Source: Hymenobacter ginkgonis
Lineage (GTDB): Bacteria; Bacteroidota; Bacteroidia; Cytophagales; Hymenobacteraceae
Reading direction: 5' to 3'
Assembly: GCF_009755225.1 (NCBI RefSeq)
Contig: NZ_WQKZ01000001.1
Span: 186,001-250,000 of the forward strand
Length of the DNA stretch: 64,000 bases
Made by a program: the position numbers and the translations under genes. The notes beneath the pieces were generated by a model. The model did not search any database, was not told where the DNA came from, and worked only from the letters and a program-made list of their open reading frames with translations. The number at the start of each line of letters is the position of its first letter. Within the stretch, counting starts at the first letter, position 1. Shown piece after piece: positions 43,862-52,862 of the stretch.

Positions 43862-44245
43862 ATGAAAAAGCCCCTCGCCCCGCCGCCTACCCCCCCCACC
43901 GAGCGCAACTACTTTGCCGATGTGCACGAGGTAGTGCGGCTGGTGCCGCCGGGCCGCGTCACGAGCTACGGCGCCATTGCGCATTACCTGGGCGCCAAGC
44001 ACGGCTCGCGCGCCGTGGGCTACGCCCTCATGGCCGCCAACCTCGACGCCGCCACCCTTCAGCGCGATGCGCCGGTGCCCGCCCACCGCGTTGTCAACCG
44101 GCTGGGGCAGCTCACGGGGCGCCACCATTTCCCTACCCCCACCGCCATGCAGGAGCGCCTCGAAGCCGAAGGCGTGCGCGTGGAGGACGATGTGGTGGTC
44201 GAGTTCAAAAAGCTGTACTGGGACCCGGCCGTGGAGCTGGGGTAG
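43862..44245 (+). CDS. Alkyltransferase-like (ATL) protein, MGMT fold without the alkyl-acceptor Cys
   Basis: 127 residues from ATG 43862; an upstream in-frame ATG at 43799 adds 21 unsupported residues. The MGMT C-terminal fold is clear: PPGRVTSYGAIAHYLG and the helix-turn-helix arginine region SRAVGYAL. The alkyl-acceptor motif PCHR is here PAHRV (73-77), so Ala74 replaces Cys and the protein cannot transfer alkyl groups to itself. ATL proteins bind O6-alkylguanine and hand the lesion to nucleotide excision repair. Ends in GGGGTAG. Confidence 0.92.
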   Translation: MKKPLAPPPTPPTERNYFADVHEVVRLVPPGRVTSYGAIAHYLGAKHGSRAVGYALMAANLDAATLQRDAPVPAHRVVNRLGQLTGRHHFPTPTAMQERLEAEGVRVEDDVVVEFKKLYWDPAVELG

Positions 44246-44263
44246 GGCCGCTCATTAAAGCAA

Positions 44264-44296
44264 AAGGCTGCTGGCAACTAAGTTGCCAGCAGCCTT
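44264..44296. terminator. AAGGCTGCTGG hairpin terminator (first copy)
   Basis: 14-bp perfect stem, 5-nt loop. Convergent gap between the ATL gene and the first small exported protein gene. Shares the stem AAAAGGCTGCTGG with the hairpin at 44861-44901. Confidence 0.8.
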
Positions 44297-44319
44297 CGGG
44301 CAAGCGTAGCTATTGGGTA

Positions 44320-44811
44320 CTACTTGTTTACCTGCAAGGGAACCGAGGCAAAATGGAAGTAGCTAATCTTCCAGTCATTCTTGCTGTCTTTGCTGGCTAT
44401 CATCAGGTAGGAGCCTGCATCTATTCCACCTTGCTTGTATTTGGGCGAAGGCAATACTTTTTGGGAGTAAAAGCCCGAATAGTAGACCATGTTGGCATCA
44501 CCACCTTTGGCTAGTGGCGTAAACTTGAAATCGGCGGTTCTACCATCTTTCGCAAAAGCAATGGTAGCTGCCGAGTCTTTGCCGGTTAGCCGTTGTTTTG
44601 GCGAAGACCCCAGTACCACTACGCGGTCTGCCAGTAGGCTCCGGATTTTAGCGGTGTCTTCTTTCATCGCGGCTTCCATAAACTGCTCGCCAATGGTGGT
44701 AGAAGCCATGGCAGTGCTAGAAGCGGCAGCTTCGGCGGGTGGCGTGCTCGCGTTGCTAGAGCAACCGCCTAGCAGCGTAGCCAGCGCCAGGAGGGGTAGG
44801 GCGTTTTTCAT
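44320..44811 (-). CDS. Small lipoprotein, SnoaL/NTF2-like paralogue 1
   Basis: 163 residues from ATG 44811. Lipobox LLGGC (Cys17). The mature part resembles an NTF2-fold alpha/beta cone: helix with EQFMEAAMKEDTAKIRSLLA, strands FKFTPLAKGGDANMVYYSG and SYLMIASKDSKNDWKISYFHFA, as in DUF4440/SnoaL proteins. No catalytic residue can be assigned. Residues about 55-163 align well with the next gene, including FTPLAKGGDA / LTPLRLGGDA and the end QVNK / KANK, so the two are tandem duplicates. Confidence 0.75.
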   Translation of the reverse strand: MKNALPLLALATLLGGCSSNASTPPAEAAASSTAMASTTIGEQFMEAAMKEDTAKIRSLLADRVVVLGSSPKQRLTGKDSAATIAFAKDGRTADFKFTPLAKGGDANMVYYSGFYSQKVLPSPKYKQGGIDAGSYLMIASKDSKNDWKISYFHFASVPLQVNK

Positions 44812-44860
44812 AGTTAAGGAAGAGGGTGAATTAGGAGACAATGCTCGTGAAAAACGCGCT

Positions 44861-44901
44861 ACAAAAGGCTGCTGGTAGATGGGCTCCCAGCAGCCTTTTG
44901 T
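44861..44901. terminator. AAGGCTGCTGG hairpin terminator (second copy)
   Basis: 15-bp perfect arms ACAAAAGGCTGCTGG and CCAGCAGCCTTTTGT. Lies between the two paralogues and ends the second gene's transcript; near-identical stem to the hairpin at 44264-44296. Confidence 0.8.
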
Positions 44902-44918
44902 AACTGAAAAAGCAGGTA

Positions 44919-45404
44919 TTACTTGTTGGCCTTAATAGGCTCCTCAGCTAAGTGCACATAGGCAATCTGCCAGGTAGCACCCTCCTTACGGCCTAATATC
45001 ATGTATGAGCCGCGCGATGAGGCACCCGCCGGATAAGTCGCCATCGGCTTGAGGTCATAGGTATAGGTACCTGTAGCGTAGCCCATGCTTGCATCGCCGC
45101 CCAAGCGCAAGGGAGTAAGCTTTAAATTGGTGGTCGTGCCGAATGAATTCTTGAGCCAGTAAGTGCTGAGTGAATCCCGGCCGCTGAGCGCATTTGTATT
45201 GCCAAGTAGCCGCACATTCTTTGCTAGGCAGGCAGTGGCTTTGGCTATATCCTGCTGCTGCATCGCATCGGAGAATTGTTGGAATAAGGCGGTCATCGTG
45301 GCTGGCCCGGCCGCGGCGGGCCGGGTAGCGGCGGGCACGCTGGCGTGGCCGCCGCCAAATGCCAATAGGGTAGCCGTAGCCAAGAGGGGTAGGGAGGTTT
45401 GCAT
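44919..45404 (-). CDS. Small exported protein, SnoaL/NTF2-like paralogue 2
   Basis: 161 residues with a signal peptide (LPLLATATLLAFGGG) but no lipobox, unlike its neighbour. Helix FQQFSDAMQQQDIAKATACLAKNV and strands LKLTPLRLGGDASMGYATG and GSYMILGRKEGATWQIAYVHLA match the paralogue encoded next. Likely an NTF2-fold ligand-binding protein of the periplasm; function unknown. The loss of the lipobox means the two copies may sit in different compartments or membranes. Confidence 0.75.
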   Translation of the reverse strand: MQTSLPLLATATLLAFGGGHASVPAATRPAAAGPATMTALFQQFSDAMQQQDIAKATACLAKNVRLLGNTNALSGRDSLSTYWLKNSFGTTTNLKLTPLRLGGDASMGYATGTYTYDLKPMATYPAGASSRGSYMILGRKEGATWQIAYVHLAEEPIKANK

Positions 45405-45515
45405 GCGCAGAGGAGGAGCGTGGAATGAATAGCAAAGCCATCAGAAAATCAGGCAGTTAATTTGCCTAACGCAAGGCTAAAAACAAAACAGGTAGAAATA
45501 CCTGCCCTTGCCACA

Positions 45516-47558
45516 TCACTTACTCGCCGCCATACTCGGCGCGGCCAGCGTCACCGTCTTCGGGTCTACCGTAATCTCGGCCAGGCGCTGGGCCACGGCG
45601 GGCGTCATGCTTTCCTGGTAGCGGCCGTGCAGGTACTGGGCCAAGAATTTTTCGGAGGCCGCAATCATCGCCAAGTTGTTGACGGGGCGGGCGAAACCGT
45701 GGCCTTCGTCGGGGGCTAGCAAGTACTGCACGGGGTAGTTGCGGTCGCGCAGAGCCACCACAATCTGGTCGGCTTCGGCTTTGTTCACGCGCGGGTCGTT
45801 GGCGCCCTGCACTACCATAAGCGGCGTTTTGATTTTGGCGGCCGAAGTAAGCGGCGACTGCCGCACGAGCTGCGCCTTGCCGGCGGCCGTGTTGGGGTCG
45901 CCCATACGCTCGTAAAACTGCTTGCGAATGGGCTCCCAATACGCCGGAATCGAGTTGAGCAGCGTAATCAGGTTGGAGGGCGCCACAATGGCCACGCCCG
46001 CCGCATACAGGTCAGGCGTGAAGGCTACCCCCGCCAGCGTGGCGTAGCCGCCGTACGAGCCGCCCATGATGCCCACGCGCTTCGGGTCGGCCAGGCCCTG
46101 GGCCACCAAGTACTTCACGCCCCAGGTTAGGTCGTCCTGCATTTTCTGGCCCCACTCGTTGTTGCCGGCGTTCAAAAACTTCTTGCCGTAGCCAGTCGAG
46201 GCCCGGAAGTTGGGCGACAGCACCGCGTAACCCCGGTTGGCCAAAAACTGGTGGTAGGCATTGAAGCCGTAGGTGCTGCGGCTCCAGGGCCCGCCGTGCG
46301 GGAAAATAATCACCGGCAGGTTTTTCGCGGCTACCCCCTTGGGCAGCGTGAGGTAGGCCGGAATCTCCAGGCCATCCGACGACTTGTAGCGCACCACCGT
46401 CATGGGGGCCAGGTCGGCCACCGGCAGCTTAGGCCGCGTTTGGTACTGCTCGGTGAGCTGTTTGGTTTGGCGGTCGAAGAGGTACGACACGCTGGGGTGG
46501 GTAGCGTCGGTGGCGCTCAGCAGCCACAGGCGCTCGTCGGTGGTGTGCGAGGCAGGGTACACTTCGAGGCCCGGCAGCTTAGCAGTTATAGTTTTGAAAT
46601 CCTGCTCGTAGCTCTTATCCAACCACACGCGCCGCAGGCGGTCGTCGTCGTAGTCCAAATACGCCGGCTCGTGCGTCTTTTCTGATATCTCCAGGCGGCC
46701 AGCGTCTACGCGGTGCAGCGGGTCGGCGGCGAAAAGCTTTTCCTGGCCAGTAGCGGGGTCAAACAGTAAGATTTCGGAGCGGTCGCGGCCGGCACCTTTG
46801 TTAGTGGTCAGGTACACGTGTTGGTTGTCTTTGGCAAAGCCCACCACGTCGCTTTCCTCATTGAGCGTAGTGCGGTAGCAGGGCAAAAACTGCTCGCCGC
46901 TGATGCGTAGCCACTCGGTGCTGCCGTCGGGGTTCGAGCGCGAGGCCAGCCGCGGCTGGTCGCTCCAGTCAAATATCCAGCCCGTGAGGCGGTCATTGTT
47001 CTGGCGCACCAGGGTTTTTTGGCCGGTAGTCAGGTTCAATTTGTACAAGTCGTGCCAGGCCTTGTCGCGGTCGTTGAGGCCGATGTAGAGCGTGTTGGGG
47101 TCGGTCAGCGGCACATTATAAATGACAACCCGCACACCCTTGAGCCCGGTGAGGTCGCGGGCCATAGGCACTGCCTGGCCGGGGGGTAGGGCCGCCGCGG
47201 GGTCTACGGCGTAGATGTTGAAGTTTTCGTCGCCGCCCTTATCCTGCGAGTACAGCAGGTACTTGCCATCGCGGCTCCAGAAGTAGTCCCGCACCGGCCG
47301 GGCCTGGTCGTTGGTCATGGGCCGGGCACTGGCAAAGGGTTCTTTCAATCCCTTCACCCAAATATTGCGCGTCCCATTATAAGGCTTGATGAACGACAGA
47401 AACTTGCCATCGGGCGAGAGCTGGCCGCCCGAAATCTCGGGGTCGCCAAACAATAGCTCGCGGTCAATGAGCGCAGGTTGCGCAGGCTGCGCCGCGCTAG
47501 GGTGGGGTAGGGCCAGCAGCGCCAGCAACAGGAGCAGCCAGGGGGCAGCAGTTTTCAT
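45516..47558 (-). CDS. S9 family peptidase (prolyl oligopeptidase type), exported
   Basis: 680 residues. Signal peptide about 1-23. A beta-propeller fills about 40-400 (LSPDGKFLSFIKPYNGTRNIWVKG style repeats). The alpha/beta-hydrolase C-terminal domain has FPHGGPWSR, the nucleophile Ser501 in GGSYGGY, Asp588 in GANDPRV and His620 in DEGHGF. The full triad is intact. It hydrolyses short peptides in the periplasm, in the S9C/acylaminoacyl or DPP-like group. Confidence 0.94.
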   Translation of the reverse strand: MKTAAPWLLLLLALLALPHPSAAQPAQPALIDRELLFGDPEISGGQLSPDGKFLSFIKPYNGTRNIWVKGLKEPFASARPMTNDQARPVRDYFWSRDGKYLLYSQDKGGDENFNIYAVDPAAALPPGQAVPMARDLTGLKGVRVVIYNVPLTDPNTLYIGLNDRDKAWHDLYKLNLTTGQKTLVRQNNDRLTGWIFDWSDQPRLASRSNPDGSTEWLRISGEQFLPCYRTTLNEESDVVGFAKDNQHVYLTTNKGAGRDRSEILLFDPATGQEKLFAADPLHRVDAGRLEISEKTHEPAYLDYDDDRLRRVWLDKSYEQDFKTITAKLPGLEVYPASHTTDERLWLLSATDATHPSVSYLFDRQTKQLTEQYQTRPKLPVADLAPMTVVRYKSSDGLEIPAYLTLPKGVAAKNLPVIIFPHGGPWSRSTYGFNAYHQFLANRGYAVLSPNFRASTGYGKKFLNAGNNEWGQKMQDDLTWGVKYLVAQGLADPKRVGIMGGSYGGYATLAGVAFTPDLYAAGVAIVAPSNLITLLNSIPAYWEPIRKQFYERMGDPNTAAGKAQLVRQSPLTSAAKIKTPLMVVQGANDPRVNKAEADQIVVALRDRNYPVQYLLAPDEGHGFARPVNNLAMIAASEKFLAQYLHGRYQESMTPAVAQRLAEITVDPKTVTLAAPSMAASK

Positions 47559-47660
47559 GAGCGTGGGAGAAGAGGTTGAAGTTCAGGTGCTAATGTAGCA
47601 ACTTCAACTTGTTCTCTGTAGGCCTATTATGAGGTACCCCCCGCTTTCTGAGTTTGCTGG

Positions 47661-49067
47661 CTACCGCACTAGTCGATTGAGCGCGGCCGTGCCTTCATTA
47701 GTTGCTACCTGCCGAAGAGGCGACGTCTCCACGGGCCGATATTCCAGATAAATCGGCGCCTCGGCGGTGGGCATAACCGACAAATTAGCTTCGAGACCAG
47801 TGCCAAGCAAGGTGCCTACTTGCAAAGCCTGGTCGGCTGGGGGCGAAAGCGTGAGATAGTCGCCGGCTGCTAGCTCCTGAAGAGGCTGGCCGGGCGCCAG
47901 CCGGATGCGGGCCACCGGCCCTTTGGCGTTGCGAGGCCGATACACAAACAGCTGGGCAGGCCGCATGGCCAGCGGCGGACTGCTAGCGGCTGGGTCAAGG
48001 CTAGTGCCGCCCGTAAGCGGACTTAGGCTGAATAAGGCCCTACGCGAAGGGGAAGGCGCGGCCGCGGCGGCCAAGGCCCAGCCTGTCATATATGCTTGGC
48101 CAGCCGCACGGCTACTAGCTGCCGCCTGGTAGGCTGGGTCGTCGCCAATGCGGCCGTGAAAAACAAAGCCCTGGCCGCGGCGTTCCAGCCGGTAGAAGCT
48201 AGCACCTCGTTTTAAGTAGAAATCTTGGCCATCGCTAAAACCCCAAACATCCGTAGCCAGCACGCGCTGGTTATCGGTAGTGCGGCGGTAAGGCTTAACC
48301 TCCCTATCACCAGCCCACTCGGCGGTGTAGTAGGGATGCGACTCGACCTCAGGCTGGCAGGGCTCACCCGGTTGGTTATACCAAAACTCAGGCAGCGAAT
48401 AATAAAAGCCTGCCCGCAGTTGCACACCCGGGTTTAGCACCGGCAGCATTTCGGCCGGCTGCGTTGACGTGGCCAGTACATAGGCGGCGGGGTAGTTGAT
48501 GCCAGAGTGGAGCCAAGTGGCTTGGTCGCGGCCCAGTAGCGCAGCATTCAGCAGCAGCTCGCCTAAGGTGCTGTTGAGCTTAGCGGTAGCATCGGCGAAA
48601 AGCCCGAGCCGCTTGCTAAGCGTTTGGGCGAAGTGAGCTACCAGTTTGTAACTGCTATCAGGCTGAGGGGCATAGAAATCGGCGATGAAACTAGCGGTAG
48701 GTTCCGGCGTTTCGCCGATTTCCAGGTTAGTCACCCGTAGCACCAGCGGCGTAGCACCATTCTGACCGGGTGCATACTGCGCAAAAAACGCGAGCAGGGT
48801 AGGTGCTAACCCATCGCGGAAAGTAGCTGGTGCCGGCAGCACGAACTTGCTTACGTTAACCCGTCCGATGCTGGTGCGCTGCGGCCGGGCATCCACTACC
48901 CTAGCTACAAATGCTGAGCCTGGGGCGGCCGGCGCCTGTACCTGAGGCGCTGGCAGGTAATAAATTCCTTGCGCTTGGCCTTCTCGGCTGCAAAGCGCTA
49001 TACCGACTGCAAAGCCTGCTACTAAAATAGAATAACGCAAAATTAGAAAAGTACTAAGTAGGAACAA
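47661..49067 (-). CDS. Hypothetical exported protein
   Basis: 468 residues. The hydrophobic N-terminus followed by SREGQAQGIYYLP indicates a signal peptide with cleavage near AQG. The rest is soluble, with a C-terminal section rich in proline and short beta strands (RPAQLFVYRPRNAKGPVARIRLAPGQPLQELAAGDYLTL in pieces), which could be a small PEGA-like fold. No ATG is available; TTG 49067 or TTG 49040 are the likely starts. I do not recognise the family. Confidence 0.65.
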   Translation of the reverse strand: MFLLSTFLILRYSILVAGFAVGIALCSREGQAQGIYYLPAPQVQAPAAPGSAFVARVVDARPQRTSIGRVNVSKFVLPAPATFRDGLAPTLLAFFAQYAPGQNGATPLVLRVTNLEIGETPEPTASFIADFYAPQPDSSYKLVAHFAQTLSKRLGLFADATAKLNSTLGELLLNAALLGRDQATWLHSGINYPAAYVLATSTQPAEMLPVLNPGVQLRAGFYYSLPEFWYNQPGEPCQPEVESHPYYTAEWAGDREVKPYRRTTDNQRVLATDVWGFSDGQDFYLKRGASFYRLERRGQGFVFHGRIGDDPAYQAAASSRAAGQAYMTGWALAAAAAPSPSRRALFSLSPLTGGTSLDPAASSPPLAMRPAQLFVYRPRNAKGPVARIRLAPGQPLQELAAGDYLTLSPPADQALQVGTLLGTGLEANLSVMPTAEAPIYLEYRPVETSPLRQVATNEGTAALNRLVR

Positions 49068-49160
49068 GGTAGCCGATAAACTAACGTCTTTCCTACAATA
49101 CTACTCAGCAACAACGACTAAACTGGTGCCGCCTAACGTGCTTGTTTCTTTTTTAACGAT

Positions 49161-50111
49161 TCAAGCTGCGCTGGCCAAATGACAATCCTTATACTTCTTG
49201 CCCGAGCCGCAGGGGCAAGGCGAGTTGCGGCCCAGCACCTTCTTTTTGGCGCGCAGCTGGCGTAGCCACTGGCGCGGGTCGAGGTGGCCGGGGCTGGCGC
49301 CGAGGGTTTGCTCGGGGTGCTGGTGCAGGGCCTGGCTGAGCAAGTCGAACAGCTCGGGGTGGTTTTCCTGGAGCTTTTCGGGGCGCTCGAAAAAATATTC
49401 GTTTACCACCGCAAAAAACTCGGCTTCGTTGGTGCCCGCGTAGGAGTCAATGTCGGAGTGCCCGGCCCGAATGGCCGCCAGCTCGCGCTGCATCACCTCG
49501 GCCCAGGGGCGCAGCAGGGCGGGGGGTAGGCCCGCGCCCGGAATACCGTCAATTTGGCCATCAGCCTCGTCTACCAAGTGGGCAAACTCGTGCACGCCCA
49601 CATTGTGCTTGTCCTCGGCGTCGGTGAAGCCTTGCACTAGGGCAGCGCGGCTCAGGCGCATGTATTGGTCGTTTTGGAAGCGTTGCACCGAGCCCAGCAG
49701 CGTGCCTTGCAGCGGCCGTACTTCTTGGTCGGGGCGGGTTTCGAGTTGCCAGGCATCGGGCACTATTAGCACCTCATGCAGCGTCGGATATTCCCAACCC
49801 GGAAAACCAAATACCGGAATAACTGCCGCGGCCGCCGTAAGCACCCGCGTGAGGTCATCGACTTCGGTTTGGATGCCCGTGAGGCGGGTGCGGGCCAAAA
49901 ACAACTGCATAGCCTGCTCGAAGCGCGTTTTGTCGGCATCAGCCAAGCCGTCGTAGAAGGCCACATGCTCAGCTAGTAAGGTGCGCCAAGCCACTGGAAA
50001 GGGGGTAGCCAGCGCCGCGCGGCGGCGGCGTTGGTCGGCGGTGAGGTAGCGGTAAAAAACCAGTAGCAGCGCCAGCAGCACCGCGCTAGCCAATAGGTAG
50101 GAAAGGGACAT
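49161..50111 (-). CDS. mtfA: MtfA-like zinc peptidase with C-terminal SEC-C motif
   Basis: 316 residues from ATG 50111 (MSLSYLLASAVLLALLLVFY, an N-terminal membrane helix); the frame stays open to 50579 without support. The MtfA core has the zinc motif HEFAH at 174-178 followed by LVDEADGQIDGIP, and the third ligand region NEAEFFAVVNEYFFERP. The last 21 residues carry a SEC-C zinc-binding motif (RNSPCPCGSGKKYKDCH), as in SecA tails. In E. coli MtfA is a cytoplasmic Mlc-responsive aminopeptidase-like protein; a membrane anchor plus SEC-C suggests a different job here. Divergent from a small acidic gene. Confidence 0.88.
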   Translation of the reverse strand: MSLSYLLASAVLLALLLVFYRYLTADQRRRRAALATPFPVAWRTLLAEHVAFYDGLADADKTRFEQAMQLFLARTRLTGIQTEVDDLTRVLTAAAAVIPVFGFPGWEYPTLHEVLIVPDAWQLETRPDQEVRPLQGTLLGSVQRFQNDQYMRLSRAALVQGFTDAEDKHNVGVHEFAHLVDEADGQIDGIPGAGLPPALLRPWAEVMQRELAAIRAGHSDIDSYAGTNEAEFFAVVNEYFFERPEKLQENHPELFDLLSQALHQHPEQTLGASPGHLDPRQWLRQLRAKKKVLGRNSPCPCGSGKKYKDCHLASAA

Positions 50112-50219
50112 GCCTTGTCTAAACGGCCCAGCGGCGCCGCGGTTGGGCAGATTGTTTGCCGTTTCATGCGCAAATTTGTGCCGCACCCACATTCCTTTGT
50201 CTTTTCCCCGCTTTCCCCG

Positions 50220-50597
50220 ATGAACGCCGCTGACCTGAATGCCGCCCTGCTGGCCCTGATTGAGAAGAAAGCCGAGCTGCACACGCTCACCTACGACGAC
50301 GCGCGCTACGACGACGTGGAGGAGGCCTTGCACGACCTCGAAGATGACTTCAACGACGACTTTGGCGCCGACCTCGAAGCAGCCCTCGAAAAAGTCCACC
50401 TCGACCTCAAGTCCGATACCGACGTGCTGCTGCCCACTGCCTACTTGCCCGCCACCGACAAGCCTCAGAAAGAAGATGGCGTGTGGGTCGATTCGGAGAA
50501 GTACCCCGGCCGCGTGCGCCTCGTGCTGCGCGCCAACCCGCCGCGCTTCATCCTCACCACCAGCAAAGGCCAGGAGCACGAGCTCTGGAAAGCGTAG
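50220..50597 (+). CDS. Hypothetical small acidic protein
   Basis: 125 residues from ATG 50220, chosen over an in-frame ATG at 50115 that would overlap the divergent gene's promoter region. Very acidic in the middle (EDDFNDDFGADLEAALEKVH), with predicted helices at the N-terminus and strands near the C-terminus (GRVRLVLRANPPRFILTTSK). No known domain is recognised. Likely cytoplasmic. Confidence 0.75.
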   Translation: MNAADLNAALLALIEKKAELHTLTYDDARYDDVEEALHDLEDDFNDDFGADLEAALEKVHLDLKSDTDVLLPTAYLPATDKPQKEDGVWVDSEKYPGRVRLVLRANPPRFILTTSKGQEHELWKA

Positions 50598-50620
50598 GTT
50601 TTTAATAGGTTACTAAATAA

Positions 50621-50726
50621 AAAAGAACGTCCTGCCGAGCAACGCGAGGCATCTTGCTCGAATCAAAAGGGTTGTGAATCCAATGATTCGAGCGCGATGC
50701 CCCGCAAGCTCAGCAGGACGTTCTTT
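50621..50726. terminator. Family-A palindrome
   Basis: AAAAGAACGTCCTGCCGAGC pairs with GCTCAGCAGGACGTTCTTT; inner CATCTTGCTCGAATCA against TGATTCGAGCGCGATG. Convergent gap between the small acidic gene and the ABC-F gene. Confidence 0.85.
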
Positions 50727-50750
50727 CTTTGCTTACACTGCGCTACTTTA

Positions 50751-52670
50751 CTACATAAAATCGCTCAGCTCTAGCCAGCGCTCGCCCTTAGCATCGAGCT
50801 CTTTATCAACGGCTTGCAGGCGGGCAGGCCAGGCAATCAGGTCTTGGCGCGAGCCTTGGCCGGTGGCCAGGTTGGCCACCAATTGCTCCTTTTCTTTTTC
50901 CAAGGCGGCAATGTCCTTCTCCAACTGCTCAAACTCTTTCTTTTCGGCGAAGGAAGCGCGGCGCTTGGGTGGCTGAGCAGCGGGTGGGGGGGTAGGGGCA
51001 GGGGCGGCGGCCGTAGCCTTAGCCGCGGCACGGGAGGCCTTGGCGGCTTTTTCCTCTTCTTCGAGGGCTGCTTCAGTTTCGCGCTCGGCTAGGTAGTCGC
51101 GGTAGTCGGTGTAGTTGCCGGGGAAATTGAGCACGGCCCCGCCTGGCTCCAGCACAAACAAGTGCTCGGCCAGGTTATCGAGGAAGTAACGGTCGTGGCT
51201 CACAATGAGCAAGCAGCCCGTAAAGTGCAGCAGAAAATCTTCCAGGATATTGAGCGTGGCCAAGTCCAAGTCGTTGGTCGGCTCGTCAAGAATCAGGAAG
51301 TTGGGGTTCTTAATCAGCACGCGCAGCAGTTGCAAGCGGCGCTTTTCGCCGCCGCTCAGCTTGCTCACCAGTGTGTACTGCTGGGCCGGCGGAAACAAGA
51401 ATAAATTCAGGAACTGACTGGCCGTGAGCACGTCGCCGTTGGCAAGCTCTACCACTTCGGCCACTTCCTTCACAATATCAATCACGCGCTGCGTAGGGTC
51501 AAACTCCAACTCGGTCTGGGTATAGTAGCCAAACACCGTCGTGAGGCCTACATCGATGGTGCCGGAGTCGGGCTTAAGCTTGCCGGTCAGCATATTGAGC
51601 AGCGTAGACTTGCCCGCGCCATTGGGCCCAACTAGCCCAATCCGGTCCTTCTTCTTAAACACGTAGCTGAAATCATCCAACACCACATTGTCGCCAAACT
51701 TTTTATTTAGGTGTTCAGCTTCAATGATTTTGCCGCCCTGGCGCGTCGTTTTCACGCTTAGCTCTACCTGCTGCTTGCTGAGGTTGGTGCTGGCTTTTTC
51801 CTTAGTAATGTAGAAGGCGTCGATGCGCGCCTTCTGCTTGGTGCCGCGGGCCTGAGGCATGCGGCGCATCCAGTCCAGTTCCTTTTTGAAGAGTTGGCGA
51901 GCCTTTTCTACCTCCGTAGCCTCGCGCATCTCGCGGTCAGCCTTTTTCTCCACAAAGTAGGCGTAGTTGCCCTGGTAGCGGTACATCTGGCCCTTGTCCA
52001 GTTCCACAATTTCGTTCGCCACTTTGTCGAGGAAGTAGCGGTCGTGGGTCACCATCAGCAAAGTGAGGGTAGGGGACGATAACCGGTTTTCGAGCCACTC
52101 GATAGTGGCCAAATCCAGGTGGTTGGTGGGCTCATCAAGCAGCAGCACGTCAGGCTCTTCGATGAGCACGCGGGCCAAGGCTACGCGCTTGCGCTGCCCG
52201 CCCGAAAGCATGCTCACGTTGCGCTGTAAAAGCTCGCCTAGGATGCCCAGGCGCCCGAGTATCTGCTGCACCTGCGCCTCGTAATCCCAGGCGTTGAGGG
52301 TATCCATGAGCTCCATCACCCGCTGCAAGTCGTCGGGCTTGTGGTTGGGGTCGTTCACCACGTGCTCGTAGTCCTTGATGGCGCGCAGTGTGTCGTTCTG
52401 GCTAGCGAAGATGGTTTCTTCCACCGTCAGGCTTTCATCAAACACCGGCTGTTGGCCCAAATACGTCACCCGAATGGCCTTGCGGGTGCTTACCGAGCCG
52501 GTGTCGGGGGTTTCGAGGCCGGCTAGTACGCGCAGCAGCGTGGTCTTGCCGGTGCCATTTATGCCCACAAAAGCCACGCGCTGGCCCTGTTGCAGGCCAA
52601 AGTTGAGGTCTTTAAATAGCCAACGGTCGGCGTAATTCTTCGAGATATTCTCGGCGGATAGCAAATTCAT
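50751..52670 (-). CDS. ABC-F family ATP-binding protein (Uup-like)
   Basis: 639 residues, two ATPase modules without membrane domains. First module: Walker A GINGTGKTTLL, signature LSGGQRKR, Walker B LLLDEPTNHLD. Second: Walker A GPNGAGKSTLL, signature LSGGEKRR, LILDEPTNDLD. A linker of about 80 residues lies between them, and a basic coiled-coil of about 100 residues (FAEKKEFEQLEKDIAALEKEK in part) ends the protein, as in Uup. ABC-F proteins act on the ribosome or on branched DNA and can protect from antibiotics. A TACCTTTG box lies 8 nt upstream of the ATG. Confidence 0.95.
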   Translation of the reverse strand: MNLLSAENISKNYADRWLFKDLNFGLQQGQRVAFVGINGTGKTTLLRVLAGLETPDTGSVSTRKAIRVTYLGQQPVFDESLTVEETIFASQNDTLRAIKDYEHVVNDPNHKPDDLQRVMELMDTLNAWDYEAQVQQILGRLGILGELLQRNVSMLSGGQRKRVALARVLIEEPDVLLLDEPTNHLDLATIEWLENRLSSPTLTLLMVTHDRYFLDKVANEIVELDKGQMYRYQGNYAYFVEKKADREMREATEVEKARQLFKKELDWMRRMPQARGTKQKARIDAFYITKEKASTNLSKQQVELSVKTTRQGGKIIEAEHLNKKFGDNVVLDDFSYVFKKKDRIGLVGPNGAGKSTLLNMLTGKLKPDSGTIDVGLTTVFGYYTQTELEFDPTQRVIDIVKEVAEVVELANGDVLTASQFLNLFLFPPAQQYTLVSKLSGGEKRRLQLLRVLIKNPNFLILDEPTNDLDLATLNILEDFLLHFTGCLLIVSHDRYFLDNLAEHLFVLEPGGAVLNFPGNYTDYRDYLAERETEAALEEEEKAAKASRAAAKATAAAPAPTPPPAAQPPKRRASFAEKKEFEQLEKDIAALEKEKEQLVANLATGQGSRQDLIAWPARLQAVDKELDAKGERWLELSDFM

Positions 52671-52678
52671 AAGTACCC

Positions 52679-52686
52679 CAAAGGTA
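52679..52686 (-). promoter_or_regulatory. Bacteroidota -7 box (TACCTTTG), 8 nt before the ABC-F start
   Basis: Exact TAnnTTTG match on the minus strand, 8 nt before the ABC-F ATG. No clear -33 element. Confidence 0.45.
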
Positions 52687-52724
52687 CGGCGGCGCCCATG
52701 TAGCCTTCCTCCTCAGAGAGGGTA

Positions 52725-52839
52725 TTTAAAAAGAACGTCCGGCTGAGCCTCGCAAAGCACCTCGCGCACGCTATTGGGGGTAGCAACCCAACAAAGCGGG
52801 CGAGATGCTTCGCGAGGCTCAGCCGGACGTTCTTTTAAA
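52725..52839. terminator. Family-A palindrome
   Basis: Arms of about 40 bp pair with four mismatches or bulges; outer ends TTTAAAAAGAACGTCC and GGACGTTCTTTTAAA, inner CACCTCGC against GCGAGATG. Loop contains GGGGTAG. Follows the aminotransferase stop. Confidence 0.88.
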
Positions 52840-52862
52840 GCAGTACTTTGCGGGCCTACCCG

